Origin: Planctomycetota bacterium
Lineage (GTDB): Bacteria > Planctomycetota > UBA8108 > SXIK01
Direction: 5' to 3'
DNA length: 36,285 nucleotides
Assembly (NCBI GenBank): GCA_016209535.1
Contig: JACQVW010000765.1
Coordinates: 1-36,285, forward strand
The notes below the pieces were generated by a model, which saw only the letters and a program-made list of their open reading frames with translations, was not told the DNA's origin and ran no database searches. Shown here one piece after another: positions 10,582-18,362 of the stretch. The first letter of the stretch is position 1. Each line of letters starts with the position of its first letter. The translations under genes and the position numbers were made by a program.

Positions 10582-13044
10582 TCATCCTTGCGGCACGTCG
10601 CAGGACAGGTCGTCGGCGGTCGGGTCGGGGCCGAGCTCGGGCCAGGGCGGGGGGAGGGTGACCTCCGTGGTGCCGCCGCCGAAGAGGTACCCGAGGGTCC
10701 TCACGGCGTCGGAGATGTCGGCCTTGCCGTCGTCGTTCGAGTCGGCGGCATCCATGCACGGGGGCTGGGGGCCCCCGAGGAAGAGGAAGCTCAAGAGGAA
10801 GATCGCGTCGGAGATGTCGATCGCCTCCCACGGCGCGCCCTCCGGGACCGCCGAGCCGTTCGCGTTCCCCCGCAGGAAGAAGCCGATCTCGCCGAAGTCC
10901 ATCGAGCGCACCTCGAGGTACTCGGGGCCGAGGAAGGCGAACGTCCTGCCGTCCGCGGAGAGGCGGAAGGTGCCGATCCCGCGCGAGGAGAGGAAGGGCC
11001 GCAGGGACCGGAACTGGGGCATGGGGCCGTCGTTGGCGGCGACGAGGAACTGCATCCCGCCCGTTTTCCAATCGATCTTCGCCACCACGGCCACCGTCCC
11101 GCCGCCGCCGAGGTACGGGTAGCAGTAGTCGCCCGTCCCGAGGACGCGCTTCTCGCCCGTCTCGAGGTCGGCGAGGACGACCTCCGCCTCACCCGGGGCG
11201 AGGTCCGCGAGGCTCGGCCGGCGGAAGTACAGGAGCCGCGAGCCGCTCGCGGCCGCGCCGCGGAGGAGCACCCCCTCGTCGACGGGCACGGGGTCCGCGC
11301 CGGGCGCGACGCGCAGGAGCTGCACCGAGCTCACGTCCACGGGTCGCGCGATGAACATGTAGCCCTCGATCCCGCCGCCGCCGGTGCGGCAGCAGTGGTA
11401 GAGGCGCGCGCGGACCTCGCCCTCCATATCGGCGACCTCCACCTGGTTCTGCAGATGCCCGAGTTCCCAGCCCGCGCCGCCCAGGCCGGGGGCGGGGGAA
11501 AGGCGCGCGACCCTCTGCGGTCCCGCGACCTGCTTCTCGTCGTAGAAGTAGCCCTCGACGAAGACATCGAAGAAGCTCCCTATGCGAGCCTCGCCCCCGT
11601 TCCAGGCCAGCCCGCCGCAGCGGAAGCCGCGCCGGCCCGCCACGGGCTCGTGGAGGAGCGTCGCCTGCCGAGATTCGAGGTCGATCCGGACGATCTTCCC
11701 GCCGCCGTCGCCCGTCACGATCACCGAATGGAGCGTGTCGAAGACCACTTGCTCCGTGTCGGTGAGGCCCACGCCGTAGCGGAGCGTCCCGTACGCGTCC
11801 CCCTGCCGGTGGATCGCCACGAGGGCGCTCGCCGCCCCGGCCTTCACGCGGTCGGCGGGCAGGCCCCTGTGGAGGAGCACGATCCACTCTCCGTCGGGGG
11901 AGACGGCGGCGAGGCGCAGGGTGGAGAAGGCGAGCTGCTGCGGCACCGCGGCCTGCATGCGGAACTCGTTTGAGAAGCCGTCGAGATCGAGGTCGGCGGG
12001 GGGACCGATGACGATCTCCTCGACCTCGAGCGTGATGGTCTTCCCCGTGAGGTCGAGCGTCGTCTCGCCCGGCGCGACGGGCCCCACCGGCGCCTTCTTC
12101 GCGACCGCGTAGCTCGGCCACCAGTCCCAGAGCATGCCCGCGCGGCCCTCGGCGGTGAAGGAGCCCACCGCCTCGCCCGGCGCGGGGGGCCGGAGCGCGG
12201 TCACGCCCCAGGCGCCGAGGGTCTTGAGCTCGCCCGGATCCATGGCCGCGTCGGCGTCGAGGTCCTGCCAGACGTGGAGGCCCTCGAGCTCGGCGCCAGC
12301 GACGACGCCGTCGTGATCGGCATCGCGCAGGGAGAGCTTCTCGAAGCCATCGCGGTACCCCTCGGCAGTGCCCACCAGGTCCCGGCCGCTCCAGGGGCCG
12401 GTCCAGACGAGGCCCTCGAGGCCCCGCGAGATCCGCGAGGGGTCCTCGGGGTCGACGAGGATCCCGTCCGTGCCCTGGACCCACTCGGTGACCTCGGGGA
12501 AGCCGTCGCTGTTGATATCGGCGATGAGGAGGTCTCTGGTGTCGATCCCCGTGTGCGGCTGCCAGCGGGCGCCGATGTCGATCCCGTCGCCCTCCAGGTC
12601 GAGGACGAGCGGGCTCACGTACCCCGTGCGCGCGGGCACGTAGCGCACGTCGCCGCGCGTCACCGAGAGCCCGTCCAGGGCCCCCGGGGCGAAGGCCTCC
12701 ACGGCGAAGGCCCGGCCGCCGTAGGTGAAGCCCGCCGCACCCGGATCCAGGGGCCCGAAGAGCCGCGCGGGGTCGGCCCACAGCTTGTCCTGGCTCGCCA
12801 CCTCGAGGAGCGCGAGGGCGAAGACCTCGGCGCTGCCGGGGTAGGCGTCGAGCGCCGCCGCCACCGTTTCCTTGCGCGCGTCCCGCGTCGCCGCGTCGAG
12901 CCCGGCGAGGAGCTCCTGGGCGAGGAGCCCTTCCGGCGCGGCGATGACGCCGCCGGGCTCGCCGGCCCGCGCCGGGGCGCCGGAGGCGCAGAGGGAGAGG
13001 GCCGCGAGGAGGCCCAGAGTCTTCGTGAGGTTTCTCATGCCCAT
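10582..13044 (-). CDS. Exported calcium-loop/propeller protein with dockerin-like C-terminus
   Basis: Start chosen at ATG 13044 (MGMRNLTKTLGLLAALSLCASGAPARA, a clear Sec signal); ATG 13038 is equally possible and no strong ribosome site separates them. The roughly 820-residue protein has FG-GAP/EF-hand-like stretches (DLLIADINSDGFPEVTEW, SLRDADHDGVVAGAEL, DLDADAAMDPGEL), then a region of repeated beta-strands resembling a TolB/YncE-type propeller (LAAVSPDGEWIVLL, FRLSADGRTFAFLGPEY). The C-terminus has two dockerin-like repeats; the first calcium loop is broken by an insert (GNANGSAVPEGAPWEAIDISDAI), the second is normal (DSNDDGKADISDAV). It ends PWPELGPDPTADDLSC, like the 5.3 kb gene. Function unknown; probably extracellular. 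Confidence 0.88.
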   Translation of the reverse strand: MGMRNLTKTLGLLAALSLCASGAPARAGEPGGVIAAPEGLLAQELLAGLDAATRDARKETVAAALDAYPGSAEVFALALLEVASQDKLWADPARLFGPLDPGAAGFTYGGRAFAVEAFAPGALDGLSVTRGDVRYVPARTGYVSPLVLDLEGDGIDIGARWQPHTGIDTRDLLIADINSDGFPEVTEWVQGTDGILVDPEDPSRISRGLEGLVWTGPWSGRDLVGTAEGYRDGFEKLSLRDADHDGVVAGAELEGLHVWQDLDADAAMDPGELKTLGAWGVTALRPPAPGEAVGSFTAEGRAGMLWDWWPSYAVAKKAPVGPVAPGETTLDLTGKTITLEVEEIVIGPPADLDLDGFSNEFRMQAAVPQQLAFSTLRLAAVSPDGEWIVLLHRGLPADRVKAGAASALVAIHRQGDAYGTLRYGVGLTDTEQVVFDTLHSVIVTGDGGGKIVRIDLESRQATLLHEPVAGRRGFRCGGLAWNGGEARIGSFFDVFVEGYFYDEKQVAGPQRVARLSPAPGLGGAGWELGHLQNQVEVADMEGEVRARLYHCCRTGGGGIEGYMFIARPVDVSSVQLLRVAPGADPVPVDEGVLLRGAAASGSRLLYFRRPSLADLAPGEAEVVLADLETGEKRVLGTGDYCYPYLGGGGTVAVVAKIDWKTGGMQFLVAANDGPMPQFRSLRPFLSSRGIGTFRLSADGRTFAFLGPEYLEVRSMDFGEIGFFLRGNANGSAVPEGAPWEAIDISDAIFLLSFLFLGGPQPPCMDAADSNDDGKADISDAVRTLGYLFGGGTTEVTLPPPWPELGPDPTADDLSCDVPQG

Positions 13045-13369
13045 CCAGGGTAGAGCCTGGAGGGACCGGGGGAAAGGGGCACGCCGCGGGACCACGTTGG
13101 GGTGAAGTACGGAGGCCCCGAAAACGGAGGCGGGTGAGGGGGAGGCGGATGACGTCATGGGCCGAGATCTCCTGCGATGAGCGCGCGCCACGGGGCGGAG
13201 CTCGAGTTAGGCCCTGACTCCCTCTCAGGATGCAAACCCGCTGCCCGCGCGCCGGGTCTCTCAGGAACCCCTTGCGTCGCAGGGGGTTGGGCTCCGGCGG
13301 GCGCGGTCCCAGCGCCGGCGCATGTCAAGCCGGCCTTGCGGGCTCCTGACGCGGGGCGTCAGGGCGGGG
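13045..13369. other. Intergenic region with two hairpins
   Basis: Between two minus-strand genes; no coding sequence is convincing. Two inverted repeats stand out: AACCCCTTGCG-T-CGCAGGGGGTT (13266-13288, one G:T-type mismatch) and CCTGACGC-GGG-GCGTCAGG (13345-13363, perfect). The second lies just beyond the stop of the 13370 gene and could end or stabilise its transcript, but no T-run follows on the minus strand. A CCAGG/CCTGG repeat overlaps the likely leader of the downstream exported gene. Confidence 0.5.
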
Positions 13370-14029
13370 TCACCCTTCGCTCCTCCCCGCGAGCTTCTTG
13401 AGCCAGCGAGGGATCCAGCGGACGGGTTCGCGGCGGCGTTCGAACACAAGGGTGTAGGGTTGCCTGCCGCGAGGCAGGTCGTCCAGATCAATGGAAACGC
13501 CCCGCTCCCGGAATCGTTGTACTGCCGCCTCGGTGGAGAGCACTCGGAACGTCACGCCGGGGCAGTCGGAGACCGACACCTCGCGGCCCGAGAGCGGCTC
13601 GAGGAGAGGATCGCTCACAGGCCAGCGACACAAGGCGAAGCTTCCCGATCGTATGAGGACCGGGCCCATCCGCCATTCGAGCCAAGGGTAGAGCTCGAGC
13701 CTCTCGTGACCTTCCATCTCCACCGGGATGACGAGCCCAAAGCAGCGATCCGTGACTCGAACGCCGGTCGTCTCCAGACGGCGGGCGATTCCCGCGATGA
13801 GCGCCTCCCCTCCCGCCTCGGTCTTCAGGAACTCCAGCAGCGCCCGTGCCTCTGCCCGCGTTTCGAGGCCGTCGAGCATCGTGCCCAGATACCCTGGCTC
13901 CCCCTTCAGGCGCAGCAGGTGGCGACGCGCTGCCAGCTCTTCCCACCGTAGCAGGCCGAAGGCCACAAGCCCCGCCGCGGCGAGGCCGGCCGCGATCGTC
14001 ACGATCCGGCCTCGCCGCGCGGTGGTCAT
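13370..14029 (-). CDS. Membrane-anchored protein of unknown function
   Basis: 219-residue protein from ATG 14029, preceded by GGAGGGAGAGG about 12 bases upstream. A basic N-terminus and one hydrophobic segment (IVTIAAGLAAAGLVAFGLLRW) suggest a signal anchor with the rest outside the cytoplasmic membrane. The soluble part has no motif I recognise; it contains RVTDRCFGLVIPVEMEGHERLELYPWLEW and ends in a basic WIPRWLKKLAGRSEG. The 631-aa track ORF joins this gene to an out-of-frame stretch of the upstream GH36 gene and is not real. It sits downstream of the alpha-galactosidase gene on the same strand, 167 bases away. Confidence 0.72.
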   Translation of the reverse strand: MTTARRGRIVTIAAGLAAAGLVAFGLLRWEELAARRHLLRLKGEPGYLGTMLDGLETRAEARALLEFLKTEAGGEALIAGIARRLETTGVRVTDRCFGLVIPVEMEGHERLELYPWLEWRMGPVLIRSGSFALCRWPVSDPLLEPLSGREVSVSDCPGVTFRVLSTEAAVQRFRERGVSIDLDDLPRGRQPYTLVFERRREPVRWIPRWLKKLAGRSEG

Positions 14030-14196
14030 GGGTCGGAACGCCTCTCCCTCCGGCTCAGCTCCTGCACTGGGCGTAGCCGGTTGATGTTCACGAAGCGGAC
14101 TCAGGAACAACCTAACCGGATCTTGTCCGGCCGGGGGGGAGAAGTCAAGCGGGCGGTGCACCGCTGCACCGCGGGCGGCGCGCCTGCGCGCGCCCG

Positions 14197-16869
14197 TCAC
14201 CTCGCGGCCGGCACCACGGCCCTGTAGAGCACCGTCCTCGCGCCGGGCCGCTCCTCGATGGCGACCCGGAGGCCCTGCTCGAGGAGCTCGCGGCCCTTCG
14301 CGCGCCGCGTGCCGGGGGCGTCCATGTCCTCGAGCTCGTACTCGGCGTCCGCCGCGAGCCCGCGGAGCCGGAGCTGCACGCCGAAGAACGGGCTCCTCGA
14401 GCGGCGGAACGCCTGCACGACGCCGGCGTCCGACCCGGGGTCGTGGAACTGCCAGGCCATCCACGCGTCGTCGGCGGAGCTGTAGGGCGTGAGCGGGTAG
14501 TAGTCGCCGAGGTAGAAGGGCGCGACGCGGCGCCACTCGCGGTCGAGCCGGCGGATGCTTTCGTAGTCGAGGTCCTTCCGCCGCACGTCGAAACAGCCCG
14601 TGTTGTGGGGGCACATGTGGCTCCGGTAGGTGTAGGGATCGTAGGCCCCCGGCGGCGAGACCGCGGTGCCGTGGAAGGGGAACCACGACGCGAGCCCGTA
14701 GGTGTGGCACTGCTGCCCCACGGGCTCGAAGATGTAGTCGCTCCGGAGGAGCGGCACGGCGCGGCGCAAGGTCTCGAGGTCGTTCCGGTGGCCTCCGGAG
14801 GCGCAGGAGTCGATGAGGAGGTCGGGGTGGCGGCGCCGGAGCTCGTCCCAGTACGCGAGGTAGCCCGTCACGTGGCGGTTCTCGGTCATGCCCTGGCGGT
14901 CCGGCGCGTCCTTCGAGCGCCAGTGGCCGATGGGGTCCATGTTGAAGTCCTGGCGGTAGAGGCCGATCCCCTCGTCGCGGATGAGCTTGTCGGCGTGGTC
15001 CGACAGCCAGGTCCAGGCCTCGCGGTTCCCCAGGTCGAGGAGCCCGCCGCCGGAGCCGCCGATGATCCACTCGGGATGCTCCCTCGAGAGCCACGTATCC
15101 GCCGCGACGCGCTCGGGCTCGAACCAGACGATGGTCCTCACGCCCTTCGCCTTCGCGTGGTCGCTCACCGCCCGGAGGCCGCGAGGGAAGCGCTTCCGGT
15201 CGACCTCCCAGGTGCCCGTCTGGGGCCAGCCGCGCTCCTGCACGAACCAGCCCGCGTCCATCCACCAGTAGTCGAGCTTCAGTCCCTCCTCGAGGTAGCG
15301 GTCGATGAAGACCTTCTGGCTCGCCTCATCGGCGTGGATCATCTCGCCGAACTGGTGCGAGCTGCACGCGGCGAGCTGGGGGACGGGCGGGAGCTTTCCG
15401 CCGGGCCGCGGCAGGTTGTGGCGGACCATCCAGCGCCGCCAGAGGTTCTGCGCGTCGATCCAGTCCCCGCCCTTCCATGGCAGCAGGACGATCATGGGCG
15501 TGCGGATTTCCTCACCGGGGCGGAGGACGAGCCGCGTCGTCTCCTGCCCCGCGGTCACGCGGAGCCCGCGCTCGGCGTCGCGCTGGAGCTCGCAGGCCCA
15601 CTGGCCGGCCCAGCTCACGGCGATGATCAGCCCTTCCCCGCCGGCCTCGAGGTTGAAGTAGGGGAAGACTTGGCCGCAGGGGCGCCCGCCGGGCGGCGCG
15701 AGGCGCAGCTTCGCCCCCGGCTCGAGGACCGTCTGGAGCGGCTCGTAGTCGTCGCGGCGGACGAAGGTCCCCTTCCAGTGGCGCAGCAGGTACTCGTCCC
15801 CGGGTCGCCGGCGGAGGTCCGCGGCGAGGGCCAGGATCTCCGAGAGCAGGGGCGTGTCGGCGCTCCCCGTGTTCTTGAGGTGGAGCGTCCACTCGACCGC
15901 CGGGAAGTCGGCGTGCTCGACGGCCTCCCAGCGCACCTCGAGGCCCGTCGCGGGGTCGAGATGCGCGAGCGTGCGCGCGGTGCGGCCGCCGCCGAGGTCC
16001 CTCGAGCCCGCTTTGCGCTCCCAGCGCCCGAGGAGGTCCCGCGACGGCACGCCGCCCAAGGAGAACGAGAAGGGCGCGGCAGCGCCGGTCCCGAAGCGCC
16101 GCGCGAGCTCCCCGGCGCGCGCCGGGTCCCCGCCGGTCACCCCTCCGGCGGTCCGGAGCCAGAGGATGGGCTCCGCCGGCCGGGGCACGCGCCGCTCGAC
16201 CGCGAGCGTGAGCTGCGCGACGCCGTCGGGCCGGCCGCTCGGGCCCGCGGCGTGGGGGCCCACGAGGTCGAGGCCTCCGGCCTGCGGCTCGATGACCCGG
16301 AAGCCCGCCAGCGCGACGCGCCAGGCCTCGTCCTCGACCCGGTCGCTCCAGAGCCCGGCCTCCTCCTCGTGAGTCAAGGTCCCCGCGCCCGGCACGTCCG
16401 TGATGGGCCAGCCCATGGTGGGGCTCGCCCCGTTCGCCCGGGGCTCGGGCGCGGCCGCGCCGGCCGAGGTGGCTCGCGTGAAGGCCGAGATTGCGGGCCG
16501 GTCGTTCCTCGAGTCGAGGAAGAGGTTGATCCCGGCGATGGGGAGCGGGGCGTCGCCGTCGAAGTGGATCGCGAAGGTGCGGGTCCCCTCGGCGAGGGGG
16601 ATCTTGACCGTGTGGTCCCGGCCGTTCAGCCACCGGACCTTCGCCGGGTCGATCGTCCCGGATGGGAGCGCGCCGCCCTCGCGGACGAAGAGGTCCCACG
16701 CCGCGTCGATGGGCCCCGTGTTCCACCGGCCCGCGGCGTTCACGACGCCGCGGTCGTCGCAGAGGAAGAGGGTGATGGCCGTGACCTCGACGGCCTGCGC
16801 CGGGCAGGGCGCGAGGGCGCAGGCGAGGACGGCGGCGGCGACGAGCACGGCAAGGGGCGATGGACTCAT
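14197..16869 (-). CDS. Exported GH36 family alpha-galactosidase-like glycosidase
   Basis: 890-residue glycoside hydrolase. Start at MSPSPLAVL (ATG 16869), with GGGAG seven bases upstream, giving a clean signal peptide ending PAQA. Residues about 20-130 look like an NPCBM-type beta-sandwich (WNTGPIDAAWDLFV, IAGINLFLDSRND). A GH36 N-terminal super-sandwich follows, then the TIM barrel: LKLDYWWMDAGWF, RTIVWFEPERV, the nucleophile region LYRQDFNMDP (Asp about 641) and the acid/base region DSCASGGHRNDLETLRR (Asp about 697). The C-terminal beta domain is present. It probably releases terminal alpha-galactose from oligosaccharides or gums in the periplasm or outside. GH36 also includes other alpha-glycosidases, so the sugar is not proven. 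Confidence 0.93.
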   Translation of the reverse strand: MSPSPLAVLVAAAVLACALAPCPAQAVEVTAITLFLCDDRGVVNAAGRWNTGPIDAAWDLFVREGGALPSGTIDPAKVRWLNGRDHTVKIPLAEGTRTFAIHFDGDAPLPIAGINLFLDSRNDRPAISAFTRATSAGAAAPEPRANGASPTMGWPITDVPGAGTLTHEEEAGLWSDRVEDEAWRVALAGFRVIEPQAGGLDLVGPHAAGPSGRPDGVAQLTLAVERRVPRPAEPILWLRTAGGVTGGDPARAGELARRFGTGAAAPFSFSLGGVPSRDLLGRWERKAGSRDLGGGRTARTLAHLDPATGLEVRWEAVEHADFPAVEWTLHLKNTGSADTPLLSEILALAADLRRRPGDEYLLRHWKGTFVRRDDYEPLQTVLEPGAKLRLAPPGGRPCGQVFPYFNLEAGGEGLIIAVSWAGQWACELQRDAERGLRVTAGQETTRLVLRPGEEIRTPMIVLLPWKGGDWIDAQNLWRRWMVRHNLPRPGGKLPPVPQLAACSSHQFGEMIHADEASQKVFIDRYLEEGLKLDYWWMDAGWFVQERGWPQTGTWEVDRKRFPRGLRAVSDHAKAKGVRTIVWFEPERVAADTWLSREHPEWIIGGSGGGLLDLGNREAWTWLSDHADKLIRDEGIGLYRQDFNMDPIGHWRSKDAPDRQGMTENRHVTGYLAYWDELRRRHPDLLIDSCASGGHRNDLETLRRAVPLLRSDYIFEPVGQQCHTYGLASWFPFHGTAVSPPGAYDPYTYRSHMCPHNTGCFDVRRKDLDYESIRRLDREWRRVAPFYLGDYYPLTPYSSADDAWMAWQFHDPGSDAGVVQAFRRSRSPFFGVQLRLRGLAADAEYELEDMDAPGTRRAKGRELLEQGLRVAIEERPGARTVLYRAVVPAAR

Positions 16870-17109
16870 GGTGGGAGCTCCCAAGATGGGCTGAGGCTAT
16901 CCGGGTGCACCTCGCTTGGCCAGTGGCTCGGCGCACGGCCTGGACCGAGTGCGAGCATGTCCAGGATGTCCATCGGCCACGGGCACGGCCTCGACGGGGC
17001 CCGAGCCGCAGCGCATGGCGGACCACGCGGCGCGGGTGGGGCTGGCCGGAGTCCTCAGGCGGGTGCACTGAGACCTCAGGGAGGCCCGTCCGCAGGCCAA
17101 CCGCAGGGT

Positions 17110-17115
17110 TATACT
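17110..17115 (+). promoter_or_regulatory. -10 element close to an antitoxin start
   Basis: TATACT, one mismatch from the consensus TATAAT, ends only six bases before the ATG at 17122. Transcription from it would begin at or next to the start codon, giving an essentially leaderless mRNA. No clear -35 hexamer is seen 16-18 bases upstream, so the call is tentative. Confidence 0.5.
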
Positions 17116-17121
17116 CCAGGT

Positions 17122-17358
17122 ATGAAAACGGCCATCTCCATCCCCGACAGGGTCTTCCGCAAAGCGGAGAACCTCGCCAGGAAACTGGGGAAGTCTCGAA
17201 GCCAGCTCTACAGCGAGGCGATCGCCGAGTACGTGGGCCGCCACGACTCCGACTCCGTGACGGAAGCCATGAACAGAGTCTGCGCGCAGGTCAAGCCGGG
17301 CTGCGATCCCTTCGTCTCCGCGGCAGCGCGGAGAGCGCTCGAGAGGACCGAGTGGTGA
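17122..17358 (+). CDS. MazE-type ribbon-helix-helix antitoxin, partner of a deleted toxin
   Basis: 78-residue antitoxin. MKTAISIPDRVFRKAENLARKLGKSRSQLYSEAIAEYVGRH is a typical CopG/ribbon-helix-helix domain, and the C-terminus VCAQVKPGCDPFVSAAARRALERTEW matches the toxin-binding tails of PemK/MazF partners. It starts directly after a -10-like TATACT with no ribosome site, so it may be read from a leaderless transcript. Its stop (tggtga) overlaps a GTG that would have started the toxin, but the toxin body is missing. As it looks intact, it may persist as a stand-alone regulator or as an immunity gene against related toxins. Confidence 0.9.
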   Translation: MKTAISIPDRVFRKAENLARKLGKSRSQLYSEAIAEYVGRHDSDSVTEAMNRVCAQVKPGCDPFVSAAARRALERTEW

Positions 17359-17471
17359 TCTCGCAGATCGTCGCGCTCGACCGCACCCTGCTCGGGAAGC
17401 GCGTCGGAAGGCTCTCGCGGTCCCGGGTGGAGCGCCTGTTTGACGGGATCGATATCGTGCCGGGACGGTGA
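17355..17471 (+). pseudogene. MazF/PemK toxin remnant with internal deletion
   Basis: A 38-codon frame beginning at the GTG that overlaps the antitoxin stop. It reads VISQIVALDRTLLGKRVGRLSRSRVERLFDGIDIVPGR. From SQIVALDR onward this is the usual C-terminal end of MazF/PemK toxins, while the first two residues fit the usual start. About 65-70 codons that should lie between, including the catalytic loops, are absent. The junction is in frame, so the toxin seems to have been removed by an internal deletion rather than by frameshift. The product cannot be a working ribonuclease. Confidence 0.8.
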
Positions 17472-17518
17472 GGGATACCGTCGATCCCGGCCTACCAATG
17501 CCGTAGGATGCAGGCGTC

Positions 17519-18280
17519 ATGCCCGCGCACGACTGGACCAAGGTCAGCCAGGGGATCCTCCACGACTTCCACAATTCGTGGGTCGTGGCCCTGAGGAACG
17601 CCCTCAACTCCGGGTTGCTCCCCCCGGGCTATTACGCCCTCACGGAGCAGGTCACAGGGGGGGCGGCGCCCGACTTGATCGCCTTGGAGCTCGTCCCGAG
17701 GAGCGAGCGGAGGACGGCTGCGGAAGGGCACGGACCTGGCCAGCACGCGGGCTCCGCGGTCTTGACCCCGCCCCGGGCCACCATCGTGGCGCGCGCCGAG
17801 AGCCCTTCCTATGCCTCGCTGCGGAAGACGGTGGTGATCCGCCACAGCTCCAGCCACGAGGTCGTGGCCTTGATCGAGATCATCTCGAGGGCCAACAAGG
17901 CGAGCCGTGCGGAGCTCGAGCGGTTCCTCACCAAGGCACAGTCCGCTCTCAAGCAGCACGTCCACCTCCTCGTCGTCGACGTCCACCCGCCGGGGCGGCT
18001 CGATCCCCAGGGCATCCACGGCGCCCTCTGGGCCGCGCTGGCCCAGCCTCCGCCGGATCTGCCCCGCGACCGCCCGCTCCTCGCCGCGGCGTACGAGGCG
18101 GACATCGAGATCACGGCGTACGTCGAGCCCTTCCGCGTTGGGGAGCAGCTCCCCGAGATGCCCCTCTTCCTCGGCGACGAGGGCCACGTGCCCCTCCCCC
18201 TCGAGCCCTCCTACATGGAGGCCTTCCGCGGCGTCCCCTCCTACTGGCGCGAGCGGGTGGAACGCGTGGAGGCGGGATAG
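17519..18280 (+). CDS. DUF4058 family protein
   Basis: 253-residue protein starting MPAHDWTKVSQGILHDFHNSWVVALRNALNSGLLPPGYYALTEQ, the diagnostic opening of DUF4058. The middle has HEVVALIEIISRANKASRAELERFLTKAQSAL and LLVVDVHPP, resembling the core beta strands and acidic residues of restriction-like folds, an idea that remains inference. DUF4058 proteins are common in Planctomycetota and Cyanobacteria and have no assigned function. The gene follows the decayed toxin by 47 bases and is convergent with the exported-protein gene; the 82-base gap between them holds short imperfect GGCTTCACCGCCTCA repeats. Confidence 0.9.
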   Translation: MPAHDWTKVSQGILHDFHNSWVVALRNALNSGLLPPGYYALTEQVTGGAAPDLIALELVPRSERRTAAEGHGPGQHAGSAVLTPPRATIVARAESPSYASLRKTVVIRHSSSHEVVALIEIISRANKASRAELERFLTKAQSALKQHVHLLVVDVHPPGRLDPQGIHGALWAALAQPPPDLPRDRPLLAAAYEADIEITAYVEPFRVGEQLPEMPLFLGDEGHVPLPLEPSYMEAFRGVPSYWRERVERVEAG

Positions 18281-18362
18281 CGCGAGCGGGCCGGACGCTC
18301 CATCGGCTCACGCTCCACCGCCTGAGGGCTTCACCGCCTCACGGCTTCAGTCCCCCAGGGCT

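Noticed and set aside
10522-11973. 483-aa plus-strand ORF
   Set aside because: Antisense shadow of the dockerin-like exported protein.
14443-17358. 971-aa plus-strand ORF
   Set aside because: Antisense to the GH36 gene; only its last 78 residues, the antitoxin from 17122, are real.
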